The notes beneath the pieces are model-generated. The model was given only the letters and a program-made list of their open reading frames with translations, was not told the origin of the DNA and ran no database searches. 41,794 nucleotides of DNA from assembly GCA_026394595.1 (NCBI GenBank), contig JAPKXX010000042.1:1-41794 (forward strand), given 5' to 3'. The stretch is from Methanoregula sp. (GTDB lineage Archaea; Halobacteriota; Methanomicrobia; Methanomicrobiales; Methanospirillaceae). The stretch's first letter is position 1. Every line of letters starts with the position of its first letter. The translations under genes were made by a program, and so were the position numbers. Below are positions 33,625 through 41,794 of this stretch, piece by piece.

Positions 33625-34866
33625 ATGAATAGGATGCTCCAGAAACCCCGTGGGACACGGGATTTTTTGCCGGAAGAGATGGAAGCGCGCCGCAGTGTCG
33701 AGGCAAACCTGCGGGAGGTTGCGCGCCGCTGGGGGTACCGTGAGGTTTGTACCCCGGAATTCGAGGACCTTGAACTGTTTACTATGCGTTCGGGCGCGGG
33801 TATTATAGAGGAAATGTACGTCTTTGAGGACAAGGGCGGCAGGAAGCTCGCGTTGCGTCCGGAGGTCACCGCAGCTGTAATCCGGATGTACGTCAACGAG
33901 GCAAAGGTCGCTCCAAAGCCGATCCGTTGGTGCTACTTTGCCGACTGTTTCCGGTACGAGCGCCCTCAGAAGGGACGGTACCGGCAGTTCTGGCAGTTCG
34001 GAGTGGAGCTGATCGGCGCAGACACGGCGCCTGCCGATGCGGAAGCAGTCATGCTGGCAGCAGACATGCTGGACGCAATTGGCGTCTCCTATGAACTGAA
34101 GGTAGGGCACCTCTCGTTCATGAAGAACCTGCTCTCAGGACTTTCACCGGGAGTGCAGCGGAAGGTCATGGCCCACCTTGACAAGAAGGACTTCGAAGGG
34201 CTTGCAGTTACACTTGAGGAGCTGAAAAAACCTGATCTTGGTACAGCGCTCAAGGATCTTGTCGCCTGCCGGGACCTTGATGGAGCTTTTGCGATTGCCG
34301 GCAATATCCCTGACAAAGAACGGTTTGACCAAACGATCAGCCTATTGGATGCCGCTGGTGTGAAATACAGTTTCAACTTCGGGATCGCCCGGGGCCTTGA
34401 TTACTACACCGGTATGGTCTTTGAGGCCTTTGCGGCAAACCTCGGCGCTGAGAACCAAATTCTCGGCGGCGGCACCTACCGGCTCGCGCAGCTATTCGGT
34501 GGCGACGATGCGGCGTCCTGCGGGTTTGCGATCGGGTTTGACCGGGTCATCGTTTCACTCGGCGATATAGGGCGCAGGAAAGAGCCGGTTGTTGCCATCA
34601 TCTGCACAGAAGAGGGGCGCAGGCGCGCGCTTGCCGTTGCCCGGGCATTCCGGGACGCCGGCTACCGGGCTGAGACCGACCTGATGGAGCGCGGGATCGG
34701 TGCGCAGGTCACGCACGCATCGAAGACTGCGGATTTTGCCGTCATCATCGGAAAACGCGAGTCAGAGTCTGGAGAGGTTACGATTAAGAACTTACAATCC
34801 GGGGAGCAGAAGACCGTAACGCTCGATGCGGCGATCGCCGGGGTGGGATCGCATGGTGCTCGCTGA
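33625..34866 (+). CDS. hisS: Histidyl-tRNA synthetase
   Basis: Charges tRNA-His. Class II motifs are present: KPRGTRDFLPEEM at the start, motif 2 FRYERPQKGRYRQFWQFGVE, the histidine-specific GIARGLDYYTGMVFE, and motif 3 CGFAIGFDRV. The C-terminal anticodon-binding domain is complete (AVARAFRDAGYRAETDLMERG, then GSHGAR at the end). The length of 413 is normal. A purine-rich stretch (GAGAGATAGGG) precedes the ATG; ATG 33634 is an alternative. The 3' end overlaps top6B by 14 nt. Confidence 0.95.
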   Translation: MNRMLQKPRGTRDFLPEEMEARRSVEANLREVARRWGYREVCTPEFEDLELFTMRSGAGIIEEMYVFEDKGGRKLALRPEVTAAVIRMYVNEAKVAPKPIRWCYFADCFRYERPQKGRYRQFWQFGVELIGADTAPADAEAVMLAADMLDAIGVSYELKVGHLSFMKNLLSGLSPGVQRKVMAHLDKKDFEGLAVTLEELKKPDLGTALKDLVACRDLDGAFAIAGNIPDKERFDQTISLLDAAGVKYSFNFGIARGLDYYTGMVFEAFAANLGAENQILGGGTYRLAQLFGGDDAASCGFAIGFDRVIVSLGDIGRRKEPVVAIICTEEGRRRALAVARAFRDAGYRAETDLMERGIGAQVTHASKTADFAVIIGKRESESGEVTIKNLQSGEQKTVTLDAAIAGVGSHGAR

Positions 34867-36610
34867 CGAGCTTGCCAAACAGCAGCGCAGCATCAGCGTC
34901 GCGGAATTTTTCGAGAAGAACAAGCACCTCCTTGGCTTTGACTCTCCCACCCGGGGCGTGATCACAACTATCAAGGAGGCAGTGGACAACGCGCTGGATG
35001 CCTGCGAGGAGGCACAGGTTCTTCCTGACATCTACATCAGCATAAAAAAGACCGGAACTGACATCTTCCGCATCATCGTGGAGGACAACGGTCCCGGTAT
35101 TGTCCCGGCGCAGGTCCCGTTTGTTTTCGGAAAGCTCCTCTACGGTTCGCGGTTCCACCAGATCCGGCAGACGCGCGGGCAGCAGGGGATCGGGATCTCG
35201 GCAGCCGTCCTCTATGCCCAGCTGACAACCGGTCTTCCTTCCATCGTAATCTCCCGGACCGGCGCAAAGGAATCCGCCCACAGGTTTGAGATCCAGATAA
35301 AGATCGAGACAAACGAGCCCGACATAATCTCAGAGAAACCATTTGAGTGGGACCGGGTCCACGGGACGCGGGTACAGATCGAGTTCAAGAGCACGATGTC
35401 GGCAAAGAAGAAGCTGCTCGAGTACCTCAAGTACACATCAATCGTCAATCCGCATGCGAGGTTCCGGGTTGAACTCGATGATGAGGCATTCACGTTCGAA
35501 CGAGTCAGCCAGGAAGTGATCGCCTGCCCGGTAGCGATCCAGCCCCACCCGCATGGGATCGAGTTCGGGCAGTTAAAAAGAATGGCGGCGGCAAGCGAGC
35601 AGAAACTTGCAGATTTCCTTATCGAAGGCTTTTCCCGTGTCGGGAAGAAGACCGCGCAGGAGATGTGTGAAAAAGCCGGCCTGAAGGCCACGGCAAAAGT
35701 GTCGGGACTTTCCGCAGATCAGCTCAAGGCGCTCCTTGCTGCAATGCAGGAAGTTTCTGTGCCAGCCCCGCTCACCACCCAGTGTCTATCGCCCATTGGT
35801 GAGGAACTGATCCGGCGCGGGCCGGCTTCAGTCTTCTCCGGGCACTCGTTCGTAGTTGAAGCTGCAATCGGGTATGGGGGGAAGCTGCCCGCCGAAGGAA
35901 ATGCGATCATTCTCCGCTTTGCCAACCGCGTCCCGCTCATGTACCAGCAGGGCGCATGCGCGATCACCCAGTGTGTTGCAAATGTGAACTGGAAAATATA
36001 CAACCTCTCACAGCAGGGACTCCCGATGGGACCGGTCCTTATACTTGTCCATGTCGCATCCACAAACGTGCCCTTCACCAGCGAAAGTAAGGATGCGATT
36101 GCGAGTATCCCGGAGATAGAAAAGGAGATTGTTCTCGCTCTGCAGGATCTGGGACGGGATCTCAAACTCTTTGTCTCCCGGCGGGACAAGAACAAGGTAG
36201 CCGAGGACCGGGCGCGGGCAGTCTGCGCTATCATCCCCGAGCTTGCCCAGAAAGTATCCGAGATCGTTGAAAAACCGCTGGTCGATACATCTCCCATCGA
36301 AGGGAAGCTGATGCGTAAGCTGATCGCCAAGAAATGGACAAAAGACGGGAAGATCACAATCGAGATCAGCAACTATACCGGCTACGATGGCGAGATTTCG
36401 GTGTACGACATCTCCCAAGACAATGCAGCGGACGCGGTACCGAAAGCCGGTTTCGTCACAGAAGTGGAAGGCCAGTTCACCAAGGTCTGGAAAGTAGTTG
36501 TCGCACCGCAGAAGGTCTGGCGAGTCAGCTACTCCGGTAAGGGCGGGGGGATGCTCGACGTCCGGGGCATAGAGGACGGGAAGAAGATGGTGGTGGATCT
36601 CGATGTCTAA
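34853..36610 (+). CDS. top6B: DNA topoisomerase VI subunit B (ATPase)
   Basis: The ATPase subunit of the type IIB topoisomerase that relaxes and decatenates DNA in archaea. The GHKL motifs are plain: EAVDNALDACEEA (N box), VEDNGPGI (G1 box), RGQQGIGISAAVLYAQLTTG (G2-like box). After it come the H2TH and transducer domains and a C-terminal extension. The ORF-track start (34826) reads through hisS; ATG 34853 (MVLADELAKQQRSISVAEFF, 585 residues) is the usual start. Overlaps hisS at one end and top6A by 8 nt at the other. Confidence 0.96.
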   Translation: MVLADELAKQQRSISVAEFFEKNKHLLGFDSPTRGVITTIKEAVDNALDACEEAQVLPDIYISIKKTGTDIFRIIVEDNGPGIVPAQVPFVFGKLLYGSRFHQIRQTRGQQGIGISAAVLYAQLTTGLPSIVISRTGAKESAHRFEIQIKIETNEPDIISEKPFEWDRVHGTRVQIEFKSTMSAKKKLLEYLKYTSIVNPHARFRVELDDEAFTFERVSQEVIACPVAIQPHPHGIEFGQLKRMAAASEQKLADFLIEGFSRVGKKTAQEMCEKAGLKATAKVSGLSADQLKALLAAMQEVSVPAPLTTQCLSPIGEELIRRGPASVFSGHSFVVEAAIGYGGKLPAEGNAIILRFANRVPLMYQQGACAITQCVANVNWKIYNLSQQGLPMGPVLILVHVASTNVPFTSESKDAIASIPEIEKEIVLALQDLGRDLKLFVSRRDKNKVAEDRARAVCAIIPELAQKVSEIVEKPLVDTSPIEGKLMRKLIAKKWTKDGKITIEISNYTGYDGEISVYDISQDNAADAVPKAGFVTEVEGQFTKVWKVVVAPQKVWRVSYSGKGGGMLDVRGIEDGKKMVVDLDV

Positions 36611-37691
36611 GGAAGAACTGGAACGGCAGACGATGTCTTCCCTGCTCTCAATTGCCAATGCATGGTATGACCAGATGAAGGCCGGGGATATCCCATCGAT
36701 CTCGCTTCCGACACGCACGAAGTATAACATCGAGTACGATGACACAAGCGAGGTCTGGAAGTACGGGGACAAGGAGAGCCTGCGCACCGCGGCAACGGCA
36801 AAGAGCGCAACCCATCTTTTGAAGATGGCGTACGTGATCGGGTTTGTCCGTCAGCAGCTGATCGAGAACCGTTCCTCCACACTGAGGGAAATGTACTATA
36901 TCTCAGAAGGCTGGAAGCGCGCCAAGTTCGGGGCGCAGGATGAGAGTAACTTCCTTGTCGAGGACCTCGAGATCTTAACCGAAGTCCCACGCGAAGGATT
37001 CCACCTGCGACCAGAGGAGGACGGGGCGAGCATCTACGGCCCGATGCGAATCAAGGAGATGACACGGCGTGGCTTGAAAACCATCCACTGCCAGGACGAT
37101 GTCGGCGCCGCGGGATACTCCATCCCCAACAACGTGGAGAACATCGAGTTTGTCGACCATGACGCGAAGTTTGTCATAGCCTTAGAAACCGGCGGTATGT
37201 ACGACCGGCTGATCGAGAACGGGTTTGACGAAGAATATGGCGCAATTTTGATACATTTGAAAGGGCAGCCGGCGCGCTCCACGAGGAGGATGCTGAATAA
37301 AATTAATTCTACCTGGGGTATTCCCGTCCTTGTCTTCACGGATGGCGACCCGTGGTCGTACCGGATCTTTGCATCCGTTGCCTACGGTGCGATCAAGAGC
37401 GCACACATGTCGGAGCTGCTCGCAACGCCCAAGGCACAGTTTTTAGGGTTGCAGCCCAGTGACATACGGGATTACAATCTTCCATCGGATAAACTGTCAG
37501 AAAAAGATGTAGAAGCTCTCAATGCAGAGCTTACTGATCCGAGATTTGCAACCGATTACTGGAAAAAGCAGATTAATTTGCAGCTTGAGATGGGACTGAA
37601 GTCAGAACAGCAGGCGTTTGCTGCGCGGGGGCTGGACTTTGTGACCAAGAAGTATTTGCCGGCGCGGCTGAGTGAGATGGGGATAATTTAG
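36603..37691 (+). CDS. top6A: DNA topoisomerase VI subunit A (Spo11-like)
   Basis: The DNA-cleaving subunit, 362 residues. The catalytic tyrosine lies in the winged-helix motif STLREMYYISEGWK (near residue 98). The Toprim domain shows its glutamate in FVIALETGGMYDRL and the DxD site in VFTDGDPWSYRIF. It overlaps top6B by 8 nt, so the two are translated together. After it the character of the DNA changes to surface-glycan genes. Confidence 0.96.
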   Translation: MSKEELERQTMSSLLSIANAWYDQMKAGDIPSISLPTRTKYNIEYDDTSEVWKYGDKESLRTAATAKSATHLLKMAYVIGFVRQQLIENRSSTLREMYYISEGWKRAKFGAQDESNFLVEDLEILTEVPREGFHLRPEEDGASIYGPMRIKEMTRRGLKTIHCQDDVGAAGYSIPNNVENIEFVDHDAKFVIALETGGMYDRLIENGFDEEYGAILIHLKGQPARSTRRMLNKINSTWGIPVLVFTDGDPWSYRIFASVAYGAIKSAHMSELLATPKAQFLGLQPSDIRDYNLPSDKLSEKDVEALNAELTDPRFATDYWKKQINLQLEMGLKSEQQAFAARGLDFVTKKYLPARLSEMGII

Positions 37692-37712
37692 TAAAGATTT
37701 CAGGGAGGCAGA

Positions 37713-38414
37713 ATGAACATCGGTGACATGTACCTTGATGGTGAATATCAAAAACACAATCCCACGTGGGATGTGGAGGATGCCCCATGGAAGGCGGACC
37801 TGATCTTTGATATGATACAGAAGCACCGGTTCGAACCAAAGACCATCTGCGAAGTGGGGTGCGGCTCCGGGGAAATCCTTCACCAGCTACAGCAACGGAT
37901 GTCCCCGACATGCACGTTTGCTGGCTATGAAATATCTCCCCAGGCATATAAATTATGCATGCAGCGTGCGAATGAGCGGATGTGTTTCAAGCTGAAAAAT
38001 TTCATCGAAGAGAGCGATGCCACCTGCGATCTCATTCTGCTTATTGATCTTATTGAACATCTGGAGGATTATTTCCAGTTTCTCCGTGAAATTAAGGGTA
38101 AAAGTCAATATAAAATTCTGCACATTCCGATTGAGATGTTTGCACTATCGGCTCTTTATCCCCAATTTCTGCTCGGACAAAGAAAAAAAGTGGGGCATCT
38201 CCATTATTTCTCAAAAGAGACCGCACTCCAGATGCTGAGGGATTTGGGGTATGAAATCCTTGATTATTCCTACACTGCGGGATATTCACTACCGAGGAAC
38301 TATGGAGTGAAGGATCGGCTCCTGAAAATGCCGCGGCGACTTTTTTTCCGGCTTAGCAGGGATTTGACGGTGAGAGTATTTGGAGGATATTCACTCCTGG
38401 TACTGGTGAAGTGA
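37713..38414 (+). CDS. SAM-dependent methyltransferase, class I fold
   Basis: A 233-residue methyltransferase. Motif I is ICEVGCGSGEIL at about residue 47, and motif II-like residues appear in DLILLIDLIEHLEDYFQFLREI. The late segment (HYFSKETALQMLRDLGYEILDYSY) resembles enzymes that act on sugars or lipid-linked substrates. It begins 21 nt after top6A but has its own ribosome site (AGGGAGG). The following genes make it likely to modify a surface glycan; the substrate is unknown. Confidence 0.85.
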   Translation: MNIGDMYLDGEYQKHNPTWDVEDAPWKADLIFDMIQKHRFEPKTICEVGCGSGEILHQLQQRMSPTCTFAGYEISPQAYKLCMQRANERMCFKLKNFIEESDATCDLILLIDLIEHLEDYFQFLREIKGKSQYKILHIPIEMFALSALYPQFLLGQRKKVGHLHYFSKETALQMLRDLGYEILDYSYTAGYSLPRNYGVKDRLLKMPRRLFFRLSRDLTVRVFGGYSLLVLVK

Positions 38415-38472
38415 AATGCGGACTTCATCTCTTCTGCAAGGGAACCACTCTGAAATTGTTGGGGGTGAATAG

Positions 38473-39516
38473 GTGGTCGATTATACTCTTGCGCTCTTTG
38501 CAAATATGTATCCGGCGTTTGATGGCGATTACCGTGCGAACTTTATCAGGCAGATGGTTAGAGATCTTGAATTGCGTGGTGTTGCGGTAAAAAAAGCGGT
38601 CAAGACATCGTCATCTATTTCCGGTTATTTCCCTTTCTACTACCAGTCGCTTCTTCTTTCCCGTGATCGGGATCTTGATCTCCTTCAGGCCGAATACATT
38701 CCCCACAGCAGCCTTATCCCCGCTTTTTTCAAGCGGTGGGATGTCCCGCTTATTATGAAATTCCACGGGGATGATGCTAGGATCTATCCTTTCAAAAACC
38801 GTTTTAACCTGATACTCACCCGTTCCATGCTAAAACGTGCGGATTATGTGATCACAACAAGCGAAGAGATGCGGCAGGTTTTGATGGGCATTGGCGCTAA
38901 TCCAGATCGGATCTCTGCTATCCATACTGGTGTTGATACAGTATTTCTCTCGCCGGCATCAAAAGAGGAATCGCGGAAAAAGCTGGGACTTACTTTTGAA
39001 TCAACACTTTTTTTGTTCGTGGGCAGGCTGCATATATGGAAGGGAATTGGGGAACTTCTTGAAGTCGCAAAGATGTGCCCAGATCTCGGGTTTGTTTTTG
39101 TCGGTCCCGGGCCTGTTCCGATACATACTGCGAACTGCATGTTTGTTGGTACAAAAACTCCACGTGAGGTAAGGGAATGGCTGAATGCATCTGATTGTCT
39201 CGTGCTGCCTACCCATACGGAAGCAGTTCCCACATCGGTGATGGAGGCCTTTGCATGCGGTCTTCCTGCAATCACAACGGATGTTGGGGGATGTCCGGAG
39301 ATTGTTGAACATCAGAAAAACGGACTTATTGTTCCCGTACGGGACGTCAAAGCTTTGAAGGATGCCGTTATGTGGATGCATCATAACCCGGATCAGCGCA
39401 GGGAGATGGGAAAACAAGGGCGGATGACTGTAATAGAAAGATTTGATCACAACAAAATGATCGAGAAATTGATTACCGTACATCGCATCCTTCTGCAACG
39501 AAAAAAAAATCCCTAA
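38473..39516 (+). CDS. Glycosyltransferase, GT4 family (GT-B fold)
   Basis: A 347-residue glycosyltransferase. The C-terminal Rossmann domain shows LFVGRLHIWKGIGELLEVAK and the GT4 donor site HTEAVPTSVMEAFACGLPAITTDVGGCPEIVEHQKNG, including the E-x7-E pattern. A membrane anchor is not evident. Start is GTG at 38473 with GGGGGTGA close upstream. Probably adds a sugar to a lipid-linked or S-layer glycan. It converges with the next glycosyltransferase across 17 bp that are very A-rich on the plus strand (T-rich on the minus). Confidence 0.9.
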   Translation: MVDYTLALFANMYPAFDGDYRANFIRQMVRDLELRGVAVKKAVKTSSSISGYFPFYYQSLLLSRDRDLDLLQAEYIPHSSLIPAFFKRWDVPLIMKFHGDDARIYPFKNRFNLILTRSMLKRADYVITTSEEMRQVLMGIGANPDRISAIHTGVDTVFLSPASKEESRKKLGLTFESTLFLFVGRLHIWKGIGELLEVAKMCPDLGFVFVGPGPVPIHTANCMFVGTKTPREVREWLNASDCLVLPTHTEAVPTSVMEAFACGLPAITTDVGGCPEIVEHQKNGLIVPVRDVKALKDAVMWMHHNPDQRREMGKQGRMTVIERFDHNKMIEKLITVHRILLQRKKNP

Positions 39517-39533
39517 AAAAAAATTTCAGCGGG

Positions 39534-40727
39534 TTACTCTGGTTTAGTCTTGCATATTACTTCACCGAAAATCCGATACGCGTTTTCAACACTAAAATCG
39601 ACCTCAGCGCGTACATATGCATTATCTGCCAGTTTTTTCTGTAATTTTGTATCAGCTAGTAAATGTTCAATGCCCTGTGCCAGTTTTGTCGGATCGTTGT
39701 CATCTACTACCAGACCACACTGATGTTTTTTAAAATACCATGAAATAAATGAATTTTTTGGGGCATGAACAAGGATCGGTCGTTTTGATGCCAGATATTC
39801 ACCAATCTTTCCGGGTGCGGACGTTTTTATGATTTCTGGGAAGGGAGAATTGAAGGCAAGGGGTAAGAACAAGAGATCTGCATTTCGCTGGATATCAGGT
39901 ATTATATGTGCAGGTTGATGTTTGTGTATGATTACCGCACCGGAGATATCGTTCATCGATAATCGAATCGAGGATTGAGGTGTATAAATATGCAGTTTGA
40001 TGTCAGGTCTCTTCAGTAGGGTCAGTGCAAAAAGAAGGTTTTTAAATGCGGTGTAATGGGCATCGTAAATGGCACCTGTATAGATAATGTTTTTATTATC
40101 ATGAGTTGTTGCATCTGCGGTGATACACGACTCGTATTCGGCAAGGTCAACCGGGTTGTGGATTATGGTCGATGCAATGCCATATCTTGTACGATATTCT
40201 TCATACAAGCATTCGTTAGGAACAATAATTCCCGACGAGCTTTTTAATATAATTCTCTCGTATTTTTCAGCGAATGCCCGCTGGACGGGATGTGTCCATT
40301 GCCGGGAATAATAATCGAATATATAGAAAAAGAACGGCAGTCCCAGTGACTGGCTGGCAAGAAATGCAGCTGGTGGATCGAAAAGCTCACCTGTACAGAC
40401 AACAACGGCATCACACTTCTCTTTTTTAAGGATTTTTTTAAATTGGTAAACACGCAATGACAGTAACAAATTAAAAATAAAAGAAAGGTGGAGAACACAG
40501 GCACACCGGACAAGCCCACGGACGATTTGGTATTCCGGCTGAATGAAATAGGTAGGTGCTTTAAGGGCTGTGGAGCAGTTCCCCAGACTGCCATAGAGAT
40601 GGATATTTTTCAGGGTGATCAGGCAGTATTCCTTGGTATCCGTGTTCTTGAGCAGATGGTAAAGTACCATGGACTGTCCGGATTGTGACGGAGGCAGCCC
40701 CAGAGAAATGAGTGCAAATTTTTTCAT
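39534..40727 (-). CDS. Glycosyltransferase, GT4-like (GT-B fold)
   Basis: A 397-residue glycosyltransferase in opposite orientation to the last one. The N-terminal domain begins MKKFALISLGLPPSQSGQSMVLYHLL; the C-terminal domain contains NIIYTGAIYDAHYTAFKNLLFAL and KTSAPGKIGEYLASKRPILVHAPKNS. A hydrophobic patch (LHLSFIFNLLLSLRVYQF) may dip into the membrane. It starts 24 nt after the epimerase gene stop and is probably in the same operon. Its A+T content is visibly higher than that of the core genes, as often seen for glycan genes spread by transfer. Confidence 0.85.
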   Translation of the reverse strand: MKKFALISLGLPPSQSGQSMVLYHLLKNTDTKEYCLITLKNIHLYGSLGNCSTALKAPTYFIQPEYQIVRGLVRCACVLHLSFIFNLLLSLRVYQFKKILKKEKCDAVVVCTGELFDPPAAFLASQSLGLPFFFYIFDYYSRQWTHPVQRAFAEKYERIILKSSSGIIVPNECLYEEYRTRYGIASTIIHNPVDLAEYESCITADATTHDNKNIIYTGAIYDAHYTAFKNLLFALTLLKRPDIKLHIYTPQSSIRLSMNDISGAVIIHKHQPAHIIPDIQRNADLLFLPLAFNSPFPEIIKTSAPGKIGEYLASKRPILVHAPKNSFISWYFKKHQCGLVVDDNDPTKLAQGIEHLLADTKLQKKLADNAYVRAEVDFSVENAYRIFGEVICKTKPE

Positions 40728-40751
40728 ATGTCATTGAGTAATGATAGCCTT

Positions 40752-41794
40752 TCATGTGGTATATGTCGGAAATCGATGGAATCCAAGGATAATCTTTACT
40801 ACCGTTATGCTTACCTGATCCATTAAATATTCCTGGGGGATTCTCCAGGTGGGTTTCTGTGACAGAACGAAATCAACGCACTGGAGGAGAGTATCTTTGT
40901 CTGCTCCCGAAAGGACATTGCTCCCGCATTCAATGGTCTCAGGTCGTTCGGTGACATCGCGGATAGTTACGTTGGGAATGTGGAAAATACAGCACTCCTC
41001 CTGTACGGTTCCGCTGTCACTCAATACACACCGTGCATTCTGTTCGAGTTTAATAAAGTCAAAGAACCCAAACGGGCTGTGGAATTGAATGTTTGACTCT
41101 TTCGTATCGATGTCGAACTGATCCAGCTTATCTTTTGTTCTGGGATGCAGACTGCAGATGACCGGGATTTGATATTTTTGTTGCAATGATTCCATCGAAT
41201 CGATCAACTGGCAGAACCTGTCGGGAGTGTCAACGTTTTCAGCCCGGTGCATGGTAACACAAAAATAGTTTTTCTGTTTCAATTTCAAACGCTGAAGAAT
41301 ATCTGATTTATTTATCTGCTTTTTATAATGTTCTATCACTTCAAAAATCGGGTTTCCGATGACATGGATACGTTCTCCCGGTATCCCTTCCCGTATCAGG
41401 TTTGCACGGCTGCGTTCAGTATAGGGAAGCAGCACATCGCTGCAGTGGTCAATGATCCGCCGGTTCACTTCCTCGGGAACACGGTCGTCATAACACCGGT
41501 TTCCAGCCTCCATATGATAGACCGGAATACCCCGTCTTTTTGCAACGATTGCCGAGAGGCTGCTGTTGGTATCTCCAAGAAGTAATATTTTGTCTGGATT
41601 TTCCGCAAGAATGACCTTTTCCGAAGCCTGTATGATCCGGGCAATCTGTTCACCAGTAGTTGTTCCCTTGACATGAAGATAATGATCGGGTTTGCGAACC
41701 CCCAGTTCCTGAAAAAAGATATCACTTAAATTTTTCTCGAAGTTCTGACCTGTGTGAACGATGACATGGTGACAGCAGCGATCGAGTTTTTCAA
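40752..41794 (-). CDS. wecB: UDP-N-acetylglucosamine 2-epimerase (non-hydrolysing), cut by window edge
   Basis: Interconverts UDP-GlcNAc and UDP-ManNAc, a precursor for surface glycans. The ORF track lists only an internal ATG (41513), but the same frame is open to the window edge and reads VIVHTGQNFEK, LLLGDTNSSLSAIVAKRRGIPVYHMEAGNRCYDDRVPEEVNRRIIDHCSD, all typical of WecB. The rest includes VTMHRAENVDTPDRF, ICSLHPRTK, and VLSDSGTVQEECCI with the catalytic-site glutamates. The N-terminal few residues lie outside the window. It is the first visible gene of an operon leading to the glycosyltransferase. Confidence 0.93.
   Translation of the reverse strand, partial: EKLDRCCHHVIVHTGQNFEKNLSDIFFQELGVRKPDHYLHVKGTTTGEQIARIIQASEKVILAENPDKILLLGDTNSSLSAIVAKRRGIPVYHMEAGNRCYDDRVPEEVNRRIIDHCSDVLLPYTERSRANLIREGIPGERIHVIGNPIFEVIEHYKKQINKSDILQRLKLKQKNYFCVTMHRAENVDTPDRFCQLIDSMESLQQKYQIPVICSLHPRTKDKLDQFDIDTKESNIQFHSPFGFFDFIKLEQNARCVLSDSGTVQEECCIFHIPNVTIRDVTERPETIECGSNVLSGADKDTLLQCVDFVLSQKPTWRIPQEYLMDQVSITVVKIILGFHRFPTYTT

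Noticed and set aside
37820-37835. GGTTCGAA resembling a tRNA B box
   Set aside because: No cloverleaf can be built around it, and it is inside the methyltransferase coding sequence.

Overview
The window looks like chromosomal DNA from a methanogenic archaeon, most likely of the order Methanomicrobiales. The evidence is the methanofuran gene mfnB, an FrhB-type (coenzyme F420) subunit, archaeal CCA-adding enzyme and ValS, DNA topoisomerase VI, archaeal TATA-type promoters with oligo-T ends, and several probably leaderless starts. The genus is not resolved. No tRNA, rRNA or CRISPR array was seen.

1-6.4 kb is a nitrogen-assimilation block. A partial ammonium transporter and glnA lie on the minus strand. 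Divergent from them is a four-gene glutamate synthase set: amidotransferase, ferredoxin/FMN synthase, GXGXG subunit and an FrhB-like protein. Perfect GGAA-N6-TTCC palindromes (NrpR-type operators) sit just downstream of the TATA boxes of both amt and glnA. The FrhB-like gene suggests that reduced F420 drives this glutamate synthase.

6.5-17.9 kb is mostly housekeeping: cca-thpR (tRNA/RNA), nrdH-like and nrdD (anaerobic ribonucleotide reduction), two paralogous exported or membrane-anchored proteins (the second frameshifted), an ArsR-like regulator with an Hsp20-like protein, mfnB-guaB, and a HisA/HisF-related protein with tmk. The NrdD reading frame ends before the usual zinc-binding and glycyl-radical C-terminus, which is unexpected.

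17.9-25.0 kb carries valS, a DUF92-type membrane protein, a multi-pass membrane protein with a stand-alone pyruvate-kinase-C-like domain protein, a YchF/Obg-like GTPase and a 106-aa protein of unknown function.

25.0-30.6 kb is an accessory, decaying corridor. It holds a degenerate nucleotidyltransferase pair, a remnant paralogue of the 106-aa gene, a 272-bp MITE-like element with terminal inverted repeats and a 7-bp target duplication, a RhuM pseudogene with an in-frame TAG, a RelBE-like toxin-antitoxin pair, a 5'-truncated MATE transporter, an apparently frameshifted membrane protein, a metallophosphoesterase and an orphan antitoxin-like protein.

30.6-37.7 kb returns to core genes: a coiled-coil protein, larB-nadM, hisS, top6B and top6A. 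From 37.7 kb to the end there is a surface-glycan type cluster (methyltransferase, two glycosyltransferases, partial UDP-GlcNAc 2-epimerase).

All family names come from reading the sequences by eye. No database search was run.
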